DNA of 41,316 nt, taken from JALXCH01 sp964495805 (GTDB lineage Bacteria > Calditrichota > Calditrichia > RBG-13-44-9). The stretch covers positions 1 through 41,316 of the forward strand of contig CAZBWV010000031.1 of the NCBI GenBank assembly GCA_964495805.1, written 5' to 3'. The notes under the pieces were generated by a model, which was not told the origin of the DNA, ran no database searches, and saw nothing but the letters and a program-made list of their open reading frames with translations. The translations under genes and the position numbers were made by a program. Positions 18,272-24,574 of this stretch are shown in pieces; positions within the stretch are counted from its first letter, which is position 1, and every line of letters begins with the position of its first letter.

Positions 18272-18361
18272 GGGATGTAAGGGATATAGGGGATATAGGG
18301 GATATAAGGGATATAAGGGATATAAGGGAAATAGGGGGTATAGGGGAAATAGGGGAAATAA
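18272..18361 (+). repeat. nonamer tandem repeat, GGGRWATAR x10
   Basis: Ten units with exact 9-base spacing; the ATATA-type core starts at 18275, 18284, 18293 and so on to 18356. Variants are ATGTA (first), ATATA (five), AAATA (three) and GTATA (one). It fills the space between the purL stop and the next start. Because the period is a multiple of three, it leaves the frame ahead of the next gene open, which makes that gene look 72 codons longer than it probably is. Confidence 0.85.
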
Positions 18362-18387
18362 GAGGGCATAAGGAAAAAATCACTGTG

Positions 18388-19299
18388 ATGGAACAATTAT
18401 CGATATTTGATGCGCCGCGGCTTATTCTGGGGGATTTTTATCTGGCGCTGGAGAAAGGGGAGTGGGATTCCCTGCCGGGGATTATGGATATGCTGGAGCA
18501 GTTAGGTGTGAAACTGGATAACTGGCCGGAGAAGCGTCGGTTCTGGCTTTCGCGCAGAGCGGAATTGCGTCAGGCGGAAAATCTGCCGGTGCGGGAAAAA
18601 GGAGCTTTCCTGGAAAAATTCCGTCAGGAGCTGGCTGCTCACAACTGGATGGAAGAATCGCTCTATTTCGAAAAGTACTGGTTACGTCGCATTCTAAAAG
18701 AATTACCGGTGGAAGAGGCGGATTATATTACTCCCACCCTCCACTTGGCGGATTGTTACCTGAAGCTGGGGAAATACCGCAAAGCAGCACAAGCGGCGGA
18801 GAATTATTGTGCACAAAAGCAGGAAGACGCCCGGTTGCGGAGTATCCAGGCATACTGTTTGTACAAAATGAATCAATTGGGTCGGGCAACAGCAACATCC
18901 GTGTTTGCCATGTTTTATGATCCGTTCACTGCAGAACCGGCGTACTTCTACAATCCCCAGCTTATGGAAGTGCTGAATGAACTTCGCGAACAGCATGGGA
19001 ATGAGCAAAAAGCACGCGCCATCTGGCCATGGGAAAGCTGGCTTCGTGGTATTTTCGAGATTCCCCCTTCCCGGGAATTCGCTGAAAAAATTGAAAATCT
19101 CTACACGCCCTCACCAATACCATTTCAACCGGAGGGGGAAATACAGACCTGGACCTATTTCAACCACCTGCTTTATCTATGTGAGGTGAAACGTCGGGAA
19201 TCCCGGCGAGTTACCGGCAGAATGATCGAATTGTGCTCCCGAATGCAGCAGATTCGTCCGGAGCTCTATCCTTTTTACCTCCAGCGTGTGGATAAATGA
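18388..19299 (+). CDS. unknown protein, helical TPR-like
   Basis: I place the start at the ATG after the nonamer repeat, giving 303 residues beginning MEQLSIFDAPRLILGDFYLAL. Starting further upstream would translate the repeat (DIRDIRDIREIG) and is unlikely. The protein is predicted almost all helical. Residues about 110-165 (ITPTLHLADCYLKLGKYRKA, then AQAAENYCAQ and YCLYKMNQLGRA) look like TPR helix pairs. No signal peptide, membrane segment or catalytic motif is seen. It lies between purL and nfo, 24 bases ahead of nfo. Function unknown; a cytoplasmic scaffold is one possibility. Confidence 0.65.
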   Translation: MEQLSIFDAPRLILGDFYLALEKGEWDSLPGIMDMLEQLGVKLDNWPEKRRFWLSRRAELRQAENLPVREKGAFLEKFRQELAAHNWMEESLYFEKYWLRRILKELPVEEADYITPTLHLADCYLKLGKYRKAAQAAENYCAQKQEDARLRSIQAYCLYKMNQLGRATATSVFAMFYDPFTAEPAYFYNPQLMEVLNELREQHGNEQKARAIWPWESWLRGIFEIPPSREFAEKIENLYTPSPIPFQPEGEIQTWTYFNHLLYLCEVKRRESRRVTGRMIELCSRMQQIRPELYPFYLQRVDK

Positions 19300-19323
19300 A
19301 AGAGAAAGTAGAGCGAGTGTAAC

Positions 19324-20223
19324 GTGCCGGAATTGATTTCTTACCCTGACCATTACCCTCCCATTGGTGCTCACACTTCCATTGCCGGTGGTGTTCAGAA
19401 TGCTATTTACACCGGGGCGGAAATCGGCTGCGATGTGGTGCAAATTTTTAGTAAAAATCAAATGCAATGGAAAGCCCGTCCGCTTACCCGGGATGATGTG
19501 GAAAAATTCCATCAGGCAGTGCAGGAAACCGGCGTTCAACCGGTTACTGTGCATGATGCGTATTTGATTAATCTGGGAACTGCCAATCCGGTGACCTACA
19601 GGCGTTCCTATCAGGCTTTTGTGGAAGAACTCCGGCGCTGCGAAATGCTGGAAATTCCTTATCTGGTAATGCATCCCGGTTCTCATATGGGAGAGGGGGA
19701 GGAGGCCGGAATTCAGCGAATTGCCGAAAGTATCCGTCAAGCCTATCAGGAATCCGGTGTGGAACGAACTGTCGTTTTGCTGGAAACCACCGCTGGTCAG
19801 GGAACCAATCTGGGCTATCGGTTTGAACAAATTGCACAGATTATGGAGCGGACGGGTCTGGATGAAAAAATTGCCGTGTGCGTGGACACCTGTCATATCT
19901 TTGCTGCGGGATACGATATTCGGACGTTCGAAACGTACCAGCAAACAAAGGCACGCTTTGATCAGCTCATTGGTCTGGACAAGTTGAAGGTCTTTCATGT
20001 AAACGATAGCAAACGAGAGCTGGGCAGCCGAATCGACCGCCATGCCCGCATCGGACAGGGAGAGATTGGACTGGATGCGTTTCGCTTGCTGGTGAACGAC
20101 CCGGATTTCCGCACAACTCCCATGATTCTGGAAATCCCCGGTGGAAATGATGCGTATGCGGAAGATATTCGCCTGTTACGACAGTTGGTTTATTCTAAAG
20201 AGGAAATGGAAAATAGAGGATAG
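19324..20223 (+). CDS. nfo: deoxyribonuclease IV (endonuclease IV, AP endonuclease)
   Basis: Cuts DNA 5' of abasic sites in base-excision repair. 299 residues. The trinuclear zinc ligands of the family are recognisable in GAHTSIAGG, MHPGSH, LLETTAGQG, CVDTCHIFAAGYD, FHVNDSKRELGSRIDRHARI and ILEIPGG. The start codon is GTG and the ribosome site is weak. The C-terminal tail (SKEEMENRG) is slightly longer than in E. coli Nfo. It probably shares a transcript with the unknown gene upstream. Confidence 0.95.
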   Translation: MPELISYPDHYPPIGAHTSIAGGVQNAIYTGAEIGCDVVQIFSKNQMQWKARPLTRDDVEKFHQAVQETGVQPVTVHDAYLINLGTANPVTYRRSYQAFVEELRRCEMLEIPYLVMHPGSHMGEGEEAGIQRIAESIRQAYQESGVERTVVLLETTAGQGTNLGYRFEQIAQIMERTGLDEKIAVCVDTCHIFAAGYDIRTFETYQQTKARFDQLIGLDKLKVFHVNDSKRELGSRIDRHARIGQGEIGLDAFRLLVNDPDFRTTPMILEIPGGNDAYAEDIRLLRQLVYSKEEMENRG

Positions 20224-20226
20224 GTG

Positions 20227-20269
20227 GGTAAATGTAAAATGTAAGATGGAAGATGTGAGATGAAGGATG
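20227..20269 (+). repeat. degenerate heptamer tandem repeat with ATG core
   Basis: ATG recurs at 20232, 20239, 20246, 20253, 20260 and 20267, exactly 7 bases apart. The four bases before it are purine-rich and variable (for example TAAAATG, TAAGATG, GAAGATG and TGAGATG). Same period and core as the array at 10911-10945. Located just after the nfo stop. Confidence 0.65.
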
Positions 20270-20372
20270 GAAAAATGAAAGGGAAAAGGGAATGGGATGA
20301 AATAGGGGATAAGAGAATGAATCACGGAGTGGGAAATATTAAGCTGTACACAAAAAATTGAAGGAGTAAGTT

Positions 20373-20843
20373 ATGATAGAAGCAGGACAAAAGGCACCGA
20401 ATTTTCAATTGCCCGCCGATTCCGGCGAAACGATTTCTCTGGATCAGTTCCGTGGCAAAAAGAATGTGGTGCTCTATTTTTATCCCAGGGACAATACCAG
20501 CGGTTGTACCCGTGAAGCGCAGGGCTTCCGCGATGCTTTAGATGAATTTGACAGACGGGATACGGTGGTGCTGGGTGTCAGTCCGGATAGCATCAAATCC
20601 CATCAGAATTTTAAGGCCAAGCATCAGCTCAACTTCCCGTTGCTCAGCGATCCGGAACATGTGGTAGCAGAAATGTACGGTGCATGGGGGAAGAAAAAAA
20701 TGTACGGTCGGGAGTACATGGGGATAATCCGCTCCACGTTTGTAATTGACAAAGAAGGAATTGTCCGGAAGGTATTCCCCAAAGTAAAAGTGGCCGGTCA
20801 TGTGGAAGAAGTGTTGAAAGCGGTAGATGAACTAAACGGATGA
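20373..20843 (+). CDS. bcp: thioredoxin-dependent peroxiredoxin, Bcp/PrxQ family
   Basis: Reduces hydrogen and organic peroxides in the cytoplasm. 156 residues, full length. The peroxidatic Cys45 lies in TSGCTREAQ. In many family members the resolving cysteine sits five residues later; here that position (50) is Gln and Cys45 is the only cysteine in the protein. The enzyme must therefore be of 1-Cys type, with an external thiol resolving it (inference). AAGGAG upstream supports the start, and a strong terminator follows. Confidence 0.94.
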   Translation: MIEAGQKAPNFQLPADSGETISLDQFRGKKNVVLYFYPRDNTSGCTREAQGFRDALDEFDRRDTVVLGVSPDSIKSHQNFKAKHQLNFPLLSDPEHVVAEMYGAWGKKKMYGREYMGIIRSTFVIDKEGIVRKVFPKVKVAGHVEEVLKAVDELNG

Positions 20844-20867
20844 TGAATGGACTTCCGCAATAATGCG

Positions 20868-20897
20868 AAGCTCTCTGGTTCGTCAGAGAGCTTTTTT
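20868..20897 (+). terminator. intrinsic terminator after bcp
   Basis: Perfect 10-bp stem AAGCTCTCTG/CAGAGAGCTT with loop GTTCGT, running into a T tract. It lies 25 bases after the bcp stop. Confidence 0.9.
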
Positions 20898-20992
20898 ATT
20901 TGTCGGTTGAAATGACGCTCATCTTGTTCTAATTTGCCAATACGTGAAAAATATCGTAAATAACCGGGGAACTAAAAACTTCAGGAGCGGTC

Positions 20993-22336
20993 ATGATTCA
21001 AACCCCTATTGATGGTCGAATTGTACGTGAAAAAATCAACGAAATGAAGTTAAACAAACCGGTGGGACTGGCTTCCATCCGGGAGTTGAATCGAATCCGC
21101 ACCAATATAGAAGCGGCCACTGGTGAGAAGTTTATCCGGATGGAAATGGGAATTCCCGGACTTCCACCCCCACGCATAGCGGTAGAAGCGGAAAAAGCAG
21201 CACTGGACAGGGGAGTGGGGGCGATTTACCCACCATTCGATGGAATTCCGGAACTGAAATCCGAAATTGCCCGTTTCGTGAAAAATTTTATGGATATACA
21301 GGTAAGTCCGGAATCCTGTTTCCCCACAGTGGGTTCCATGCAAGGCTGTTTTATGGCCATGATGGTCACAGCACGGCGTATTCCGGAAAAAGATAAGATT
21401 TTATTTATTGACCCTGGATTTCCGGTCAATAAACTTCAGGCCCGCGTAATTGGTATGGAAAGCCTCCGCTTCGATATTTACGAATATCGTGGCGATAAAC
21501 TTCGGGACAAGCTGGAATCGTATCTCTCCCGTGGCGATGTGGCAGCGCTGATGTATTCCAACCCCAATAACCCTTCCTGGATTTGTTTTACCGAAAAAGA
21601 GCTCCGGATTATCGGAGAGCTGGCCACTCAATATGATGTGGTCGTGCTGGAAGACCTGGCCTATTTTGGCATGGATTTCCGGAAAGATTATTCCAAACCG
21701 GGTGAGCCTCCGTTTATTCCCACCGTTGCCCGTTACACGGATAATTACATCCTGCTTATCTCCAGTTCCAAATCCTTCAGTCTGGCTGGCCAGCGCATTG
21801 GCATGACTGCTATCTCCGACAAGCTGTTCAATGCCACTTACCCGAACCTGGAAGCATATTTTGGCAGCAGCGGATTCGGTCGGGCGTACATCTTTGGGGC
21901 CATGTACGCGTTAAGCTCCGGGGTATCCCATAGTGCACAGTACGGTTTGCTGGGACTCCTGAAAGCGGTGAACAACGGGGAATTCAATTTTGTGGAATAT
22001 GTAAAGGAATATGGTGAGCGTGCACGAATCATGAAACGTCTGTTTACTGAAAACGGATTCCGTATTGTGTACGATAAGGATGAAGATGAACCCATTGCCG
22101 ATGGATTTTATTTCACCATTTCTTATCCGGGATTTACGGGTGTGGAACTGGTGGAAGAGCTGCTTTTTTACGGAATTAGTGCCATTTCGCTGGTTACCAC
22201 AGGCAGCGATCGCCACGAAGGGGTACGTGCCTGTGTATCCCTAACCGGTAAAGAAGAATTTCCCGTTTTAGAGAAGCGTCTAAAGCAGTTCAAAAAAGAT
22301 CATGATGCCGGTTTCCGCGCAATTGATACGTTTTAG
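20993..22336 (+). CDS. PLP-dependent aminotransferase, class I/II
   Basis: 447 residues, fold type I. The PLP-binding lysine is Lys260 in SSSKSFSLAGQRIGM. SNPNNPSW and VVLEDLAYFGMD match the PLP-contacting Asn and Asp/Tyr regions. The C-terminal small domain ends with CVSLTGKEEFPVLEKRL. The N-terminus (VGLASIRELNRI) resembles uncharacterised FCB-group aminotransferases. The start is supported by AGGAG nine bases upstream. The bcp terminator is 95 bases before it, so it has its own promoter. Amino-acid specificity cannot be read. Confidence 0.85.
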   Translation: MIQTPIDGRIVREKINEMKLNKPVGLASIRELNRIRTNIEAATGEKFIRMEMGIPGLPPPRIAVEAEKAALDRGVGAIYPPFDGIPELKSEIARFVKNFMDIQVSPESCFPTVGSMQGCFMAMMVTARRIPEKDKILFIDPGFPVNKLQARVIGMESLRFDIYEYRGDKLRDKLESYLSRGDVAALMYSNPNNPSWICFTEKELRIIGELATQYDVVVLEDLAYFGMDFRKDYSKPGEPPFIPTVARYTDNYILLISSSKSFSLAGQRIGMTAISDKLFNATYPNLEAYFGSSGFGRAYIFGAMYALSSGVSHSAQYGLLGLLKAVNNGEFNFVEYVKEYGERARIMKRLFTENGFRIVYDKDEDEPIADGFYFTISYPGFTGVELVEELLFYGISAISLVTTGSDRHEGVRACVSLTGKEEFPVLEKRLKQFKKDHDAGFRAIDTF

Positions 22337-22407
22337 AAGCATGGGCACATAAAGGGAGGTGGGGGAGTGAATTTATGCATGAATGAATAAAAAATAAATA
22401 TATGAAT

Positions 22408-22430
22408 ATATAAAAATATTTATATTTTTT
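22408..22430 (+). terminator. weak AT hairpin with T tract after aminotransferase gene
   Basis: ATATAAA/TTTATAT stem of 7 bp with loop AATA, followed by six T. All pairs are A-T, so stability is low, but position and T tract fit the end of the aminotransferase transcript. Confidence 0.35.
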
Positions 22431-22439
22431 GAATTGTTT

Positions 22440-22558
22440 AATATACTATCAATCCCCCTTCCGCCCCTTTTTTTTCCATTTTCCATCCCCCTCCCTTAAC
22501 TCCCCTATATCCCTTAATCCCCCCATTCCTTTTATTCCCCTATATCCCCCTTTCCTCC
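22440..22558 (+). repeat. polypyrimidine tract with CCCCTATATCCC units
   Basis: A stretch of about 120 bases consisting mostly of C and T, containing TCCCCTATATCCC twice (22501 and 22535 regions). On the opposite strand this reads GGGATATAGGGG, the same unit as the nonamer array at 18272-18361, in inverted orientation. It lies upstream of the arsR-type promoter in a 309-base gap with no other gene. Confidence 0.55.
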
Positions 22559-22582
22559 TCATCTATAAAATATATTTTTCAC

Positions 22583-22630
22583 TTGATTATTCATAGAGTG
22601 AATGATTATAATATGAGCAGTAATTCATAA
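22583..22630 (+). promoter_or_regulatory. promoter with overlapping palindromic operator for the ArsR-type gene
   Basis: A sigma-70-like pair TTGATT (22583-22588) and TATAAT (22607-22612) with 18-base spacing. The inverted repeat ATTCA-TAGAG-TGAAT (22589-22603) fills the spacer. A second imperfect one, ATATGA...TTCATA (22611-22629), overlaps the -10 region and start site. AT-rich TGAAT/ATTCA palindromes over the promoter are usual for autorepressing ArsR/SmtB proteins. Confidence 0.6.
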
Positions 22631-22645
22631 TGGAAAGAGGGTATC

Positions 22646-22963
22646 ATGCAGAATAAAATTTATGAGCTAAAAGCAAATCTTCTCAGTGCGCTGGGGCATG
22701 CCAATCGTTTGAGAATTCTGGAATTTCTTAAAGACGGGGAAAAGTGTAATTGTGACATATATCCCGAATTAAATCTGGAACAATCCAATCTGAGCCGTCA
22801 CATGAAAATTCTTCAGGAAGCCGGTATTGTCTCCGCCCGGAAACAGGGTTTACGCGTGTATTACAAAGTTACTGACGATCGGATTTTTCAAATCATGGAC
22901 ATTGTTACGGAAATTGTCAAAAGCAATCTGAAGCGTAGTCTGGAATTCCTGGATCAATTATGA
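22646..22963 (+). CDS. ArsR/SmtB-family transcriptional repressor
   Basis: 105 residues, a winged helix-turn-helix dimer. LGHANRLRILEFL and the recognition helix LEQSNLSRHMKILQEAGIV are typical, followed by the wing RKQGLRVYYKV. A CNCD motif (KCNCDIYPEL) sits where arsenic or antimony sensors carry C-V-C-D, so thiol-based sensing of a metal or metalloid is possible. GAAAGAGG upstream supports the start. No metal efflux or ars gene lies beside it; the nearest gene is a convergent symporter. It probably represses itself, and other targets are not in view. Confidence 0.88.
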   Translation: MQNKIYELKANLLSALGHANRLRILEFLKDGEKCNCDIYPELNLEQSNLSRHMKILQEAGIVSARKQGLRVYYKVTDDRIFQIMDIVTEIVKSNLKRSLEFLDQL

Positions 22964-23077
22964 AAAAACCAACGGAATTTCCGGTTAAAAGCTGCCTGTT
23001 CTCCGGGCAGGGATTCACGGAACCACAATTGCTTTATTCATTTCACCTGAAATAAATTGGAATTACATGTGCGGTTG

Positions 23078-23106
23078 GGCGGGAAGAATATCAGTATTCC
23101 CCCGCC
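23078..23106. terminator. hairpin between convergent genes
   Basis: Two stacked stems, GGCGGG/CCCGCC and GAATA/TATTC, with loop TCAG and small internal loops. It ends three bases before the stop of the minus-strand symporter gene and follows the ArsR-type gene. There is no T tract on either side, so intrinsic termination is uncertain. Confidence 0.4.
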
Positions 23107-23108
23107 AT

Positions 23109-24359
23109 CTATTTATGGTTGGAAGCAAGCACTTTGATGCCGGTTTCACCTTCGCTACGGGCAATAATTACCGCTCCGCAGCTATCGCTCCACACATTTA
23201 CCGATGTGCGCATCATATCCAGAATACGATCCACGGCCAGGATGAGCCCGACTCCTTCTAAAGGGAGTCCCACTGCACGCAGAATGATGGTAATCATCAC
23301 CAGTCCTGCCATGGGAATACCCGCTGCCCCGATACTGGCCAGCAGTGCGGTAATGACCACAATAAATTGCTGAAAGAAGCTCAGATGAATGCCGTACACC
23401 TGAGCAATGAACATGGCTGCCACGCATTCGTACAGAGCGGTGCCATCCATGTTGATAGTGGCTCCCAGAGGCAAAACGAAGCTGGAGATTTTGTTGGATA
23501 CTCCCGCGTTTTCCTCCACAGATTTAATCGTGAGCGGCAAAGTAGCGGAGGAGGAGGCGGTGGAGAAAGCCGTCATCAGAGCGGCGGACATAGCCTGAAA
23601 GTGCTTCCAGGGGTGTACACCGCCGACAAAATAGAGCAATGCAGGTAGCGTTATGGTGGCGTGAATCACCAGTGCGGAAATCACCGTGAGCATGTAACCG
23701 GCCATGGGGGCAAATACTTCGTAGCCGGTCTGCGCCACAATTTTTGCCATCAGAGCAAAGACGCCGATAGGGGTAAACGCAATAATAAGTTGAGTCATGC
23801 GCATCATCACCTCAAACACGCCTTCGAAAAAAGTTTTGAGCTGGATGCGGTACGGTTCCGGCGATCGGGTAATGAAAAATCCAAACAGCAGGGAAAAGAA
23901 GATGGTGGGTAGCATTTCGCCCTGAACCATGGCAGCCAGGGGATTGGTGGGAATAATGCCTAACAGGGTGTCGCCGATCTTTTCCACATTTCCGGCCAAT
24001 CCGTGAGGCACTTCCTGAAGTCCCAGTTCCGCACCCACACCGGGACGAATCAGGTTCACCAGAATCAAACCGGTTAGAATGGCAAACAAGCTGGTGGAAA
24101 TGTAATAAGTAAGTGTTTTGAGGCTCAAGCGCCCGAAGCTTTCCGTATTACCGATACTGGTCACTCCGGAAATGATGGAGGAAACAATGAGTGGCACGAT
24201 AATCATCCGTAATCCGCGCAGAAAGATGGTTCCTAAAACCGAAAGCTTGTGAATGACAAACTGGTCGAAGCCTGCACTGCGAGAGATAAAACCAACCACC
24301 ACGCCTAAAACCAAACCGATTAAAATTTGCCAGTGAAGTTTCAATCCGAAAATTTTCAT
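23109..24359 (-). CDS. sodium/proton:dicarboxylate symporter, DAACS family
   Basis: Inner-membrane transporter for glutamate, aspartate or C4-dicarboxylates (GltP/GltT/DctA family). About 416 residues with eight helices and two hairpin loops. Signature motifs: the serine-rich AFSTASSSATLPLT in hairpin 1, NMDGTALYECVAA in TM7, ASIGAAGIPMAG in hairpin 2 and DRILDMMRTSVNVWSD in TM8. I choose ATG at 24359 (MKIFGLKLHWQIL), with GAGTGG upstream, because it matches the usual family N-terminus. A GTG three codons earlier is possible. Substrate choice between glutamate and dicarboxylates is not resolved. Confidence 0.93.
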   Translation of the reverse strand: MKIFGLKLHWQILIGLVLGVVVGFISRSAGFDQFVIHKLSVLGTIFLRGLRMIIVPLIVSSIISGVTSIGNTESFGRLSLKTLTYYISTSLFAILTGLILVNLIRPGVGAELGLQEVPHGLAGNVEKIGDTLLGIIPTNPLAAMVQGEMLPTIFFSLLFGFFITRSPEPYRIQLKTFFEGVFEVMMRMTQLIIAFTPIGVFALMAKIVAQTGYEVFAPMAGYMLTVISALVIHATITLPALLYFVGGVHPWKHFQAMSAALMTAFSTASSSATLPLTIKSVEENAGVSNKISSFVLPLGATINMDGTALYECVAAMFIAQVYGIHLSFFQQFIVVITALLASIGAAGIPMAGLVMITIILRAVGLPLEGVGLILAVDRILDMMRTSVNVWSDSCGAVIIARSEGETGIKVLASNHK

Positions 24360-24574
24360 TTTTTCCACTCAGCTTTTTAGTGAGACCTGTGAATTCCCAC
24401 AATCTTTTTAAATTATAGCGAAAATTTGAATTTTGTGAAAGACAAATTTCAGATTTTTCCTGGACTCTTTGTCCCGTTATTTCCCGACGGATTGTTCAAA
24501 AAAATATTTTGGTTTGTTTTCCCGGGGAATATCGGTCAAATTTCCTTTGAATAAAAAATTCTGGAAAAACCACC

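Noticed and set aside
18172..18387. N-terminal extension of the TPR-like gene
   Set aside because: It overlaps the end of purL in another frame and then translates the nonamer repeat. The frame is open only because the repeat length is a multiple of three.
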